From Hydrogenovibrio halophilus DSM 15072 (lineage in GTDB: Bacteria > Pseudomonadota > Gammaproteobacteria > Thiomicrospirales > Thiomicrospiraceae): DNA of 64,000 bases. The stretch lies in contig NZ_KB913033.1 in assembly GCF_000384235.1 (NCBI RefSeq), positions 875,164-939,163 of the forward strand, in the 5' to 3' direction. How positions within the stretch are numbered: the first letter of the stretch is position 1; every line of letters begins with the position of its first letter. The notes under the pieces were generated by a model. The model made no database searches, was not told the origin of the DNA, and was given only the letters and a program-made list of their open reading frames with translations. Of the stretch, positions 34,963 to 45,327 are shown piece by piece. The translations under genes and the position numbers were made by a program.

Positions 34963-35451
34963 CTATTCGTCTGCTTCTCTGGTCCAGTGGCCGCTTTTTC
35001 CGCCTTTCTTTTCTTCCAGCTGAATGCCTTCGATCTGCATGCCTTTGTCCACCGCTTTGCACATGTCATACAGCGTCAGCGCGGCGGCAGAAACGGCGGT
35101 GAGCGCTTCCATTTCCACCCCGGTCTGCCCGGCCAACTTGCAGGTGGCTTCAATGTCCACGCAGCTTTCTTTCGGATTTTCCGTCAACTCGACCTTGACC
35201 GAGGTCAGCATCAGTGGATGACACATCGGAATCAGGTCGGGGGTGCGCTTGGCGGCCATAATCCCGGCAATGCGGGCGGTGGCGATCACATCGCCTTTTT
35301 TGTGGGTGCCGTCCAGGATCATGGCCAGGGTCCGGGGTTGCATCACCACTCGGCCGACGGCCGTCGCTTCGCGCTCGGTCACCGCTTTTTGGGTCACATC
35401 GACCATCCGTGCCTGGCCTTTTTCATCAAGATGGGTCAATGCCTCACTCAT
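34963..35451 (-). CDS. moaC: Cyclic pyranopterin monophosphate synthase MoaC
   Basis: The 162-residue protein contains the conserved MoaC sequences [30 protein letters not shown] (with the catalytic CHP) and [20 protein letters not shown], and ends with the KSGHW motif. It converts the MoaA product to cPMP, the first stable intermediate of molybdenum cofactor. Ribosome-binding site AGGAGAA. Confidence 0.95.
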   Translation of the reverse strand: MSEALTHLDEKGQARMVDVTQKAVTEREATAVGRVVMQPRTLAMILDGTHKKGDVIATARIAGIMAAKRTPDLIPMCHPLMLTSVKVELTENPKESCVDIEATCKLAGQTGVEMEALTAVSAAALTLYDMCKAVDKGMQIEGIQLEEKKGGKSGHWTREADE

Positions 35452-35491
35452 GACGTTCTCCTTTTCATAGTGATGATCGTTCTAAATACAT

Positions 35492-36862
35492 TTAAGCACC
35501 CGCCTCTTCAAGCAGGTCGATGATTTTATCGCCCGCTGCCGTTTTATTTTTGTAGGCGATATCCAAGGGAGTGAGTCGATCGGTTCCATGCATGGACCAG
35601 GCTTGCCAGACCGGATTGAGCGCCACACCCTGGTCTATCAAATACGCAACCAGAGACACATGGCCCTTGGCCGCCGCCGTATGGAGCAGGGTTTGGCCTT
35701 TTTCCCACTGAGCACCCAGATCGGCACCATGTCTGACCAGCATTTTGGTCATGGTCATGGCGCGGGGTTCATCATCGATCGTACCCAACAAATACATGGG
35801 CCAGGGGGCCATACGCACGCCCAACGCCAGCCATTCTTTCAGTGTGTCCAGGTCGCCATGCTCAAGCACCAGGGGCACCTTGGCCTTTTGCGCGTCCAAA
35901 TTGGCATTGGGGTTTGCCCCTTGATCGACCAGTGTTTGCGCTTTCGCGTACGCCTGATCGGTTTCAAAATAATTTTCAAAAAGGGTGCTGAATGTCTGGG
36001 TCGCCTGATAGTGGCTGTATTGTTGCCAACCCAGCACGGCGGCCAGTAGCACCAAGCCCAGGGTCACTGCGGTCACTGGACGATCGGAAACAGTGCTGGC
36101 TTTGCCTTTGATCGAACGCAAAAACTGATAGAGCATGCCCGCATAAAGCTTGATGTCTTCGTCACTCGTCCCCGCATCCTGCATGGACGAGACAGCTGAG
36201 TCAGTGGCCTGTTCAACGAAGGTCTGATATTCCCTGGATTTTTTACCGTGCTTTTTGATGACCTGACGTGCATCCTTGGCCATGTCCATCAATGTGCCCG
36301 GAAAACGCTGTTCGAACGCCCATACCCCCATCTGAAACGCCGTTTCTTCCTGTTTGATCGGGGCCAGATAGACACTCAAAAAGGTACTGGAGACAAACAT
36401 AAACAGCATCAAAGGCCAGTAAGGGGCCAGGGCAATCCACAAGCCTTGCCCGTTGAGCACTTGATACAGTTGCACCCAGACCAACAGTGCAATCGCCGCA
36501 TAGCTGAGCACAAGCGCCGTGGTAAAGAGGCGATTGAACCATCCATCGGACGGGTATTGGATGCGTGCGTGCCACTGGAGCTTGAGCGGGGCAAACATCG
36601 ACTGGGATTTTTCCAGTGCCTCAATGCGTTTGAGCTCCATATACCGCCTGACCATATACACACTGTAAAAAGGGGCCAGGATAAAAAAGGTCAGGCCCAC
36701 AGTGGCCAGCGTCAGCACCATCAACCCTGCCGCACTTGCCATACTCAGACCGGAGACATTGAGCCGGGTCTGATTGCCTGAGCGGATGAGTTGACCGTTC
36801 TGATATTCCTTGACCAACGCCTTTTTGAAGACCGGCGTGTTGGCGATTTGTTTCAAATCCAT
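35492..36862 (-). CDS. Membrane protein with C-terminal ankyrin repeats, function unknown
   Basis: From the ATG at 36862 (GGAT ribosome-binding site) the 456-residue protein has an N-terminal hydrophobic pair (about 38-65), a second pair (about 110-160), one more segment near residue 265 and ankyrin-like repeats from about 310 to the end, including HGADLGAQWEKGQTLLHTAA and DQGVALNPVWQAW. It lies inside the moa/moe cluster on the same strand but no cofactor role is known. The repeats suggest protein binding in the cytoplasm or periplasm. Confidence 0.7.
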   Translation of the reverse strand: MDLKQIANTPVFKKALVKEYQNGQLIRSGNQTRLNVSGLSMASAAGLMVLTLATVGLTFFILAPFYSVYMVRRYMELKRIEALEKSQSMFAPLKLQWHARIQYPSDGWFNRLFTTALVLSYAAIALLVWVQLYQVLNGQGLWIALAPYWPLMLFMFVSSTFLSVYLAPIKQEETAFQMGVWAFEQRFPGTLMDMAKDARQVIKKHGKKSREYQTFVEQATDSAVSSMQDAGTSDEDIKLYAGMLYQFLRSIKGKASTVSDRPVTAVTLGLVLLAAVLGWQQYSHYQATQTFSTLFENYFETDQAYAKAQTLVDQGANPNANLDAQKAKVPLVLEHGDLDTLKEWLALGVRMAPWPMYLLGTIDDEPRAMTMTKMLVRHGADLGAQWEKGQTLLHTAAAKGHVSLVAYLIDQGVALNPVWQAWSMHGTDRLTPLDIAYKNKTAAGDKIIDLLEEAGA

Positions 36863-36999
36863 GTGTGATCCTTCAGCGCGCAACGCGAATTGAGTTTAGC
36901 AAGTTCCGAATGAAACCACACATTGTAAGGAATACATCACCGTAATTTAAGCCATATTGCGCAATTTATTACAAAGACCGGCAACTTGATGACAAAACG

Positions 37000-37011
37000 A
37001 CCAGGCCTTGT
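37000..37011. repeat. Palindrome variant ACCAGGCCTTGT
   Basis: One base from consensus, three bases before the moeA stop codon, between the ankyrin gene and moeA. Confidence 0.6.
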
Positions 37012-37013
37012 CA

Positions 37014-38231
37014 TTATTGGAACGCATCAAACGGCAAGAAAGCCACGGTATCGCCTTGTGACACCGTCGTGTCCTCTTCGATCACCACAAACCCTTCACC
37101 CCAGACGGTGGAAGTCAGAACGCCGGACCCCTGTTGCGGATACAAGACGACTTTGGTTTCCGCGTAATTGGGACCACTGACCAGTTGCGCTCGGGCGAAC
37201 TCACGCCGAAATCCGGCCTGAGGCCAGTCAAAGTCGGCCTTGACCCAGTAGGGCTTGATGTAGACGTCTTCGGCCCCCTGCATGCGCAGCAGAAACGCGC
37301 GGGCAAACAGATAACAGGTGGCAAAGGCGGAAACCGGGTTGCCCGGCAGACCGATAAACGGCGTATCATTCACAAAGCCAAACGCCAGTGGTTTGCCCGG
37401 CTTCATTTTCACCCGCCACAAATCCAGCGAGCCCAGTGCCTCCACAGCGGGTTTCAGATGGTCTTCTTCGCCCACCGACACCCCCCCGGTGGTAATGATC
37501 GCATCGGCCTGTTCACTGGCTTGCTGCAAGGCACGACGGGTGGCGGTCGCGTCATCGGGAATGCGTCCCAGATCAACCAGTTCAACCCCCCATTGCTGCA
37601 TCATGCCTTGAATCACCGAATGATTGGCATTGAAAATTTTGCCCGGTTGCCAGTCTTCGCCTGGGGCCAGCAGTTCGTCACCGGTGGTAAAGGTCGCCAC
37701 TTTCAAAGGGACATACACGGTCACTTCGGCCTGACCAATGGAGGCGATCAACCCCAGATCCTGCGGACGCAGACGCTGTCCGGGTTCCAGAATGGTCGCG
37801 CCTTTGGCAATGTCTTCGCCTTTGCGGCGAATGTTTTCGCCCGCTGCCACACTGGGCTGTTTGATCCGAATGCGGGTGTCGTCCACCATCTCGGCGTTTT
37901 CCTGCATCACCACCGCATTGGCATCGGGTGGAATCGGCGCGCCGGTAAAGATGCGCGCAGCGGTCCCGCTTTCCAGCGGCGTGTCGGCGTGATCGCCGGC
38001 AGCAATGCGCTGGCTGATCGGCAGCTCCTGCCCGTGGGTCAAATCAAAGCTGTGCAGTGCGTAACCATCCATCTGACTGTTGTCATGCGGCGGCACCGCC
38101 ATCGGCGACACAACCGGTTCGGCCAGTACACGGCCCAGTGCTTCGCCAACCGGCAAGGTCTGAGTGCGTTGAAGGGGTTGGGCCTTTCTGACCAGTTGTG
38201 CCAGGGCCTGATCGAAGCTCAGCATTTGCAT
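37014..38231 (-). CDS. moeA: Molybdopterin molybdenumtransferase MoeA
   Basis: The protein of about 405 residues shows the MoeA landmarks PPHDNSQMDGYAL, GTAARIFTGAPIPPDANAVVMQE, TTGGVSVGEEDHLK, KMKPGKPLAFG and FIGLPGNPVSAF. It inserts molybdate into adenylated molybdopterin. The ATG at 38231 has AAGGAA ahead; 38249 is an alternative inside the terminator tail. It lies downstream of moaE but is separated by a terminator hairpin, so it may be partly independent. Confidence 0.94.
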   Translation of the reverse strand: MQMLSFDQALAQLVRKAQPLQRTQTLPVGEALGRVLAEPVVSPMAVPPHDNSQMDGYALHSFDLTHGQELPISQRIAAGDHADTPLESGTAARIFTGAPIPPDANAVVMQENAEMVDDTRIRIKQPSVAAGENIRRKGEDIAKGATILEPGQRLRPQDLGLIASIGQAEVTVYVPLKVATFTTGDELLAPGEDWQPGKIFNANHSVIQGMMQQWGVELVDLGRIPDDATATRRALQQASEQADAIITTGGVSVGEEDHLKPAVEALGSLDLWRVKMKPGKPLAFGFVNDTPFIGLPGNPVSAFATCYLFARAFLLRMQGAEDVYIKPYWVKADFDWPQAGFRREFARAQLVSGPNYAETKVVLYPQQGSGVLTSTVWGEGFVVIEEDTTVSQGDTVAFLPFDAFQ

Positions 38232-38251
38232 GATTGGTTCCTTGTTCATCG

Positions 38252-38275
38252 AAAAAAAACCCCGCGGAGCGGGGC
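38252..38275 (-). terminator. Intrinsic terminator after moaE
   Basis: CCCCGC/GCGGGG stem with a three-base loop, followed on the minus strand by eight Ts. It ends moaE transcripts directly before moeA. Confidence 0.8.
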
Positions 38276-38311
38276 AATGACAGTTAACCGTTGAAGGTCG
38301 TTTAAAAAAAT

Positions 38312-38788
38312 TCAGGCGTTTTCGGAAGCCTTAAGCCACTTCTTTTTGGCTTCGTCATCCGAAAGCCGTGCGTCCACCCAGCGGGTGGTGCCATCAGGCA
38401 AGGTCTCTTTCTTCCAGAAAGGCGCGTGGGTCTTGAGAAAATCCATAATAAAATGCGCCCCTTCAAAGGCCGCTTCCCGGTGACGCGAGGCCACAGCCAC
38501 CAGCACTATCTGATCACAGGGACGCATTTCGCCCACGCGATGTATGATCAAGCTGTTCTGCAGGGGCCAGCGCTGATGCGCTTTCTGGCGGATGTTTTCC
38601 AGGGCTTTTTCGGTCATGCCTGGATAATGCTCCAGTTCCAGAACGGCCACATCGGCATGGTCATTGACGTCGCGCACCGTACCAACAAAACTGACCACGG
38701 CACCAATGTCCTTGTGGCCCTCTCTCAGGGCCTTGACCTCATGACTGAGATCAAAATCGTCGGTTTGTACCCGGATCTGCTCGAACAT
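38312..38788 (-). CDS. moaE: Molybdopterin synthase large subunit MoaE
   Basis: The 158-residue protein has GAVVSFVGTVRD, ELEHYPGMTEKAL, HRVGEMRPCDQIVLVAVAS and the catalytic lysine region KTHAPFWKKE, all typical of MoaE, which joins MoaD thiocarboxylate to cPMP to form molybdopterin. ATG at 38788 lies one base after the moaD stop; an upstream GTG at 38797 would overlap. Confidence 0.94.
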   Translation of the reverse strand: MFEQIRVQTDDFDLSHEVKALREGHKDIGAVVSFVGTVRDVNDHADVAVLELEHYPGMTEKALENIRQKAHQRWPLQNSLIIHRVGEMRPCDQIVLVAVASRHREAAFEGAHFIMDFLKTHAPFWKKETLPDGTTRWVDARLSDDEAKKKWLKASENA

Positions 38789-38789
38789 C

Positions 38790-39041
38790 TCAGCCACCGG
38801 TCACGGGCGGAAAAAAGGCCACTTCGTCCCCGGCTTTGATCGGGGTATGACGCCGCGCCATGTCCTGGTTGACGGCAATCTGAACCTGCTGGCCGTCACC
38901 CAGAATCCGTGCCCAGTTGTCGCCGCGCTCGGACAGGTGTTTCAACACACATTCCACCGACTCAAAGCCTTCCATCGGCAATTGCTCGCGACTGGTGCCC
39001 AATTCTTCTCTGAAACGTGCAAAGTACTGTACGGTCAACAT
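38790..39041 (-). CDS. moaD: Molybdopterin synthase sulfur carrier MoaD
   Basis: The 83-residue ubiquitin-fold protein ends in the required Gly-Gly (FFPPVTGG), whose terminal carboxylate becomes the thiocarboxylate sulfur donor. The N terminus LTVQYFARFREELG is typical of MoaD. It is immediately followed by moaE and preceded by moaA. Confidence 0.93.
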   Translation of the reverse strand: MLTVQYFARFREELGTSREQLPMEGFESVECVLKHLSERGDNWARILGDGQQVQIAVNQDMARRHTPIKAGDEVAFFPPVTGG

Positions 39042-39058
39042 CTGCTTGTCCTCTTTGT

Positions 39059-40054
39059 TCAGCCGCCAAGTGAGACCATCTGGCGGAACTCGATGTTGTG
39101 AACGTTCTCGTTGAAAAAGTGACGTTCGGGTTTCTTTTTCATGGATTTGACGATCAAGGCCTGTAAGTCCTCGTCTGAAATGCCTTCACGCAACGGCGTT
39201 TTCAAATCGACCGAATCTTCCTGCCCCAGACACAACGCCAGAATCCCGGTGGCCGTCAGCCGAACCCGGTTGCAGCTTTCACAGAAATGATCGGACACGG
39301 CTGAGATCACTCCGATTTTGGCCTGGGTATCCTGAATTTCAAAATTATTGGCCGGGCCATCATGGCTTTGGCTGGTGCAGGGAATCAAGTCCTTGCCCAC
39401 ATGATCGCGCACCCGTTGCAGAATTTTCTTCTTGGGGTAGTGCTGATCCATCATGCTCACCCCGGCTGGCCCGATGGGCATGGTTTCGATGAAACGCACT
39501 TCCACACCGTGTTCGATGCCGAAATCGATCATGTCTTCGATTTCAACGTCGTTGGTGCCTTTCATCACCACCATATTGAATTTCATCGGGTTGAGACCGG
39601 CGTCGATCCCGGCTTTGACCCCGGCCAGCACCTTCTCCAGATCCCCGCCGCGGGTGATTTCTTTGAACAGCTTGGGTTTGAGTGAATCAATGGAGATATT
39701 GGCACGATGCAAACCCGCTTCTTTCAGGGCCACCGCGTGTTTCTCCAGGTGATGCGCATTGGTCGAAAGCGCGATTTCCTTGAGCCCTTTCAGCGGTGAA
39801 ATCTGGGAGACAAAGCCCGGGATGCCTTTGCGCACCAATGGCTCCCCGCCGGTAATGCGCACCTTCTTGACCCCCAATGTCACAAACGCGGTGATAATGC
39901 GCGTCAGCTCATCAAACGTCAGGTATTCGCTGTGGTGCCCTTCCGGGTGCACGCCCTGTTCTGGCATGCAGTAACCGCAACGGTAATTACAGCGGTCTGT
40001 CACCGAAACGCGCAAATATTCAATGTGTCGATCAAACGGGTCAATCAATGGCAT
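39059..40054 (-). CDS. moaA: GTP 3',8-cyclase MoaA (radical SAM)
   Basis: A 331-residue radical SAM protein. The first [4Fe-4S] motif is CNYRCGYC (near residue 22-29); the second cluster cysteines are in CESCNRVRLTATGILALC. The C terminus ends in Gly-Gly as required for activity. It starts molybdenum cofactor synthesis by rearranging GTP. Ribosome-binding site AAAGGACG. Operon order moaA-moaD-moaE. Confidence 0.96.
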   Translation of the reverse strand: MPLIDPFDRHIEYLRVSVTDRCNYRCGYCMPEQGVHPEGHHSEYLTFDELTRIITAFVTLGVKKVRITGGEPLVRKGIPGFVSQISPLKGLKEIALSTNAHHLEKHAVALKEAGLHRANISIDSLKPKLFKEITRGGDLEKVLAGVKAGIDAGLNPMKFNMVVMKGTNDVEIEDMIDFGIEHGVEVRFIETMPIGPAGVSMMDQHYPKKKILQRVRDHVGKDLIPCTSQSHDGPANNFEIQDTQAKIGVISAVSDHFCESCNRVRLTATGILALCLGQEDSVDLKTPLREGISDEDLQALIVKSMKKKPERHFFNENVHNIEFRQMVSLGG

Positions 40055-40154
40055 CGGGGCCGTCCTTTTTCTCGCTCGTTATTTCCGAGTGGGAATAACG
40101 GTTTATTCTACGGATTTCATTGTGTGGTGCAAGTCGAATCCCGGTATTCAGACG

Positions 40155-40181
40155 AAAAAAAACCCGCCGAAGCGGGTTTTT
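40155..40181. terminator. Bidirectional intrinsic terminator after soxD
   Basis: CCCGC cgaa GCGGG stem with A8 on the left and T5 on the right. It ends the soxCD message on the minus strand and separates it from moaA. Confidence 0.82.
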
Positions 40182-40198
40182 ATGATAAGCGTCAGGCT

Positions 40199-41278
40199 TT
40201 ACATGCCTGCGTGACCCACACCTGGTGGATCTTCGTGCATACGTTCAGGTACGTTGTACTGAGGCGTACCATCCGGCAACAAGCGAGCTTGTTCGAAGTT
40301 TTGGATATTGCCTTTGCCGTCACCAACCATGTAGTCAGGACAGTCAGACATACAACGTTCGTTGTGAATCACCGGACGGTGGTCACAGAAGAAGTTGCCC
40401 TGGTTCTTCATATACTTGTTCTGCTTCATCAGCAGTTCAGAGTTATAGACGGTATCATAATCCAGCTCAATCGGATTACCGTCATCGTCAAAGCCAACCG
40501 GAATGTAGTTGGACTGCATGATGTAACCGGTCATGCCCATGTAACCCGCATCACCAATCGCTGGCATGTTAGGCGTCCAGAAAGGCATGGTACGACGGAT
40601 GTAGTCAAACAGAGTGACCGCATACGGCCAGTAGTTGCCCACGGTTTTCATCGGTGACGAATCATCAAAGTCAGATGTGACCAAGTTGCCGTCTACCGCC
40701 AATGGCAAATAGCCTTTGGCGCCTTCACCAAAGTCACCGTGACACATGCCACAGAACTGAACATACAGTTCACCGCCTTCTTCAACGGTCATGCCCACTG
40801 AAGGATCGGGCAAATTGTTGCCGTCACCGTCTACAGTGATGTTCCAGACTTTGGTGGCTTCTTCGGCAATGGGCTTACCAAAGCCGTAAGCCTTGAAGTC
40901 GGCATCGTTGGTGTAGTTTTTGGCTGCTTCTTCATGCACTTCGGTAAAGGCCGCTGGCACTTTACACTGCGCGTTGCCGTGGTTACCACCATCGATGCTG
41001 TCGTCCACTTCGAAGGAGTAAGGGTTGGCCGGGTCCAGCTTAGCCATCAAACCGGTACGACCGTAAGTGGCGTCTTCACCCAGAATGGCTTCGATCACTT
41101 TCGGGTCCAAATACTCACCATTGTTTTCTTTGATGATTTCTGCATAGTTTGCAGCGTATTTGCCGTCAATTTTTTCGCCGTTGGCAGAACCGTCGCCGCT
41201 GCCGCTCATTGCAAAGGCGGTACCGGTAGCAGCCATGGCCACTGCCGACGCCAGTAGTGTTTGCTTAGTATTGAACAT
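40199..41278 (-). CDS. soxD: Sulfane dehydrogenase cytochrome subunit SoxD-like
   Basis: A Sec signal peptide (TLLASAVAMAATGTAFA) heads the 359-residue periplasmic protein. One c-type haem motif, CGMCH, lies near residue 176. The C-terminal region has a second set of cysteines (CDHRPVIHNERCMSDCPDY) without a CxxCH motif, unlike the diheme SoxD of Paracoccus. The gene overlaps soxC by 14 bases and has GGAGGT before the start. It should pass electrons from SoxC to the respiratory chain. Confidence 0.88.
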   Translation of the reverse strand: MFNTKQTLLASAVAMAATGTAFAMSGSGDGSANGEKIDGKYAANYAEIIKENNGEYLDPKVIEAILGEDATYGRTGLMAKLDPANPYSFEVDDSIDGGNHGNAQCKVPAAFTEVHEEAAKNYTNDADFKAYGFGKPIAEEATKVWNITVDGDGNNLPDPSVGMTVEEGGELYVQFCGMCHGDFGEGAKGYLPLAVDGNLVTSDFDDSSPMKTVGNYWPYAVTLFDYIRRTMPFWTPNMPAIGDAGYMGMTGYIMQSNYIPVGFDDDGNPIELDYDTVYNSELLMKQNKYMKNQGNFFCDHRPVIHNERCMSDCPDYMVGDGKGNIQNFEQARLLPDGTPQYNVPERMHEDPPGVGHAGM

Positions 41279-42626
41279 TTTCGATCATACCTCCGTTTTT
41301 GCCATCTTCCCATGGGTGAACACGCCAGGTCACCATCGCTGTACGGTGGTAGACGTTGTTGGTGCCTTCCAGCTCACGCATCTGTGGCATCGGCGGCTGT
41401 ACGTAACCGGTTTCATCGGTTACACGGCTCATCATAAAGGCTTCGGAACCATCCCAGTCCCATTCCACTTCAAAGCGGGTCCAGGCTTTGTCGAGGACCG
41501 CGGACGTAAAGTGGGCTTCTTTCCAGTTGCGTCCACCGTCAAAGGAGACGTCAACGTGCTTGACCTTGCCACGACCAGACCAGGCCAGACCACGGACAAA
41601 GTATTTACCAGGCCCCTGCATCTTGAAATCTGGTGACGGGTAAGTGATCACCGAGTTGGCTTCCATGTACCATGAGAAACGCTGAGCGGTGCCATCCGGC
41701 ATCAATTCAGTGTATTTGGAGGTTTCTTCACGATGCTGTGCCGGTACGTCATGCACCTGGATACGACGCAGGTACTTGACCCACATGTTGGCTTCACAGC
41801 CTGGCACAACCAGACGAATTGGGTAACCTTGTTCACGACGCAGCGCTTCGCCGTTCTGGGCGTAAGCAATGATGCAGTCGTCCATGGCGATGTCCATCGG
41901 GATGGAGCGGGTCAGAGCCGCCGCGTCCGCACCTTCTGGAATCAACCATTTGGCTTCGGGCTTGATGCCCGCTTCTTTCAGCAGATCAGACAGACGCACA
42001 CCGGTCCATTCCACACAAGACATCATGCCGTGTGTCCACTGGACGGAATCCAGCTGAACCCCTTTCCACTCCATGGCACCGTTGGCCGGACACTCAGCGA
42101 AGTGAATGCGGGAAACCGATGGGAAGCGCTTCAGGTCGTCCATGGTAAAAATCAATGGACGCTCAACCAGGCCGTGGATCACCAGACGGTGTTCGGCCGG
42201 ATCGATGGTCGGAACCCCACCGTGGAAACGCTCAAAGTGCAGACCGTTCGGGGTGATGATCCCGTGCAGGCTTTGCAGTGGCGTCATGGTGATGGACGCC
42301 ATCGCATCCGGGGTCAGCCATTCCAGCGTACGACGCTGAACTTCTTTTTCGTACGGGGAAGGCATGCCGTATGGGTACTTACGCACACCAAAGCCCAGAG
42401 ATTTACGCGCAGCGCCGTCTTGCAGCACTTCGGTCATTTCTTCTTTACCGGCATAAGTCGAGACGGCTTTTTTGGGGTCATACTGACCACCTTCCGCCGC
42501 TGACGCCGCTTTGGTGAACAGTACACCACCGGCTACGGCTGCACTGCCTTTCAAAAAGGCACGACGACCCTGATCACGGCTCTCGTCGGTTTGCACAGCA
42601 ACCTTTTCAACGATTTTGTCTGTCAT
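41265..42626 (-). CDS. soxC: Sulfane dehydrogenase molybdenum subunit SoxC
   Basis: The 453-residue protein begins with a Tat signal (GRRAFLKGSAAVAGG), so it is exported folded with cofactor. The sulfite-oxidase-type molybdopterin domain carries the molybdenum-ligating cysteine in HFAECPANG (near residue 178) and RLVVPGCEANMWVKYL; the C-terminal dimerisation domain follows (GRGKVKHVDVSFDGGRNW). SoxC oxidises the sulfane sulfur bound to SoxYZ. Ribosome-binding site AAGGAG supports the ATG at 42626. No soxXYZAB genes are in the window. Confidence 0.93.
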   Translation of the reverse strand: MTDKIVEKVAVQTDESRDQGRRAFLKGSAAVAGGVLFTKAASAAEGGQYDPKKAVSTYAGKEEMTEVLQDGAARKSLGFGVRKYPYGMPSPYEKEVQRRTLEWLTPDAMASITMTPLQSLHGIITPNGLHFERFHGGVPTIDPAEHRLVIHGLVERPLIFTMDDLKRFPSVSRIHFAECPANGAMEWKGVQLDSVQWTHGMMSCVEWTGVRLSDLLKEAGIKPEAKWLIPEGADAAALTRSIPMDIAMDDCIIAYAQNGEALRREQGYPIRLVVPGCEANMWVKYLRRIQVHDVPAQHREETSKYTELMPDGTAQRFSWYMEANSVITYPSPDFKMQGPGKYFVRGLAWSGRGKVKHVDVSFDGGRNWKEAHFTSAVLDKAWTRFEVEWDWDGSEAFMMSRVTDETGYVQPPMPQMRELEGTNNVYHRTAMVTWRVHPWEDGKNGGMIENVQY

Positions 42627-42754
42627 GTTTTGCTCCTTGATTGACAACCGAACCAGTTGCCTCAATTTCAAGAGTTTATATTTAAAAACTTTTATATTAT
42701 TCAGCGCCACCTGCAACCAGCGACGCACAGCACATTGCTAACCCGTAATAATAT

Positions 42755-42794
42755 GTTTTCCAAGGGTCAAGATCAAGTTTTCCCTCTTGGAAAA
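42755..42794. promoter_or_regulatory. Inverted repeat upstream of soxC, candidate operator
   Basis: GTTTTCCAAGGG (42755-42766) and CCCTCTTGGAAAA (42782-42794) are near-perfect inverted repeats separated by 15 bases. They lie about 130-170 bases upstream of soxC in an AT-rich region that also spans the downstream end of the neighbouring gene. Could bind a dimeric regulator or form an RNA hairpin. Confidence 0.5.
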
Positions 42795-42852
42795 TTAGAA
42801 GTTGCTTATATAAATTTTTTATGGGCAACACACCCCAGTCTATTGACTTGAT

Positions 42853-43311
42853 TTATTGACGCCCTTCATTCTGAGGCAGACGCTGACAAACCGGCCCGGT
42901 TTTCGGGTGCTCAATGTCTTCGGCCACCTGATGCAGAAACGCCTGAATTTCTTCGATGCTCAGAACCGATAACAGACGGTTCATGATTTCCGGGTCAATC
43001 GCAACGGTGGTGTAGTCGCCCGAACTCAAACGCAACTGCACGCCACAGACATCGGCCTGGGCCCCACCGTCATTGCCTTCGATCAGTGCGGCCTGGTCTT
43101 CGAAAAAGCGCTGGTCGTATAAGGCTTCGACCATGTCCATCTGTTCGTCGGTCAATGCCTGACGGACCTGAACTTCGCACACGGTTTCCTCACCGGTTTC
43201 GGCCACGGCCAGCACACTGGCCTGAATGCCCTGTTGATTCAATTGCTCGGCAAAACTTTCGGCCAGCGGCCGATCAAAAAACACGTAATCAAAGGTATCC
43301 ATGTCACTCAT
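42853..43311 (-). CDS. Hypothetical acidic protein
   Basis: A 152-residue acidic protein with cysteines spread through it (TVCEVQV, ADVCGVQ, GPVCQ). The start MSDMDTFDYVFFDRPLAESF is reminiscent of proteins with a short N-terminal domain that swaps beta strands, but no family was recognised. It is divergent from hemB and precedes the soxC upstream region. Confidence 0.6.
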   Translation of the reverse strand: MSDMDTFDYVFFDRPLAESFAEQLNQQGIQASVLAVAETGEETVCEVQVRQALTDEQMDMVEALYDQRFFEDQAALIEGNDGGAQADVCGVQLRLSSGDYTTVAIDPEIMNRLLSVLSIEEIQAFLHQVAEDIEHPKTGPVCQRLPQNEGRQ

Positions 43312-43363
43312 TGCATCGCCCTTCGCTTTCAGCCCAAAAGGCCCAATTTTAACCCAACCTCTT

Positions 43364-43375
43364 ACCAGGCCTGGT
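43364..43375. repeat. ACCAGGCCTGGT palindrome, copy 16
   Basis: Exact copy in the divergent space between the acidic-protein gene and hemB; tail CAGTTTTATTG. Confidence 0.95.
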
Positions 43376-43387
43376 CAGTTTTATTGA

Positions 43388-45306
<1,919 letters not shown>

Positions 45307-45327
45307 CCCTGTCAAACGAGGAGATGG

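Noticed and set aside
41611-42180. ACCAGGCC fragments in soxC
   Set aside because: They match only eight bases and are within the chance range for a GC-rich gene.
37012-43363. A 6.3-kb stretch without the palindrome over the moa and sox genes
   Set aside because: With an average spacing of about 2 kb, one gap of this size among some 30 intervals is not surprising.
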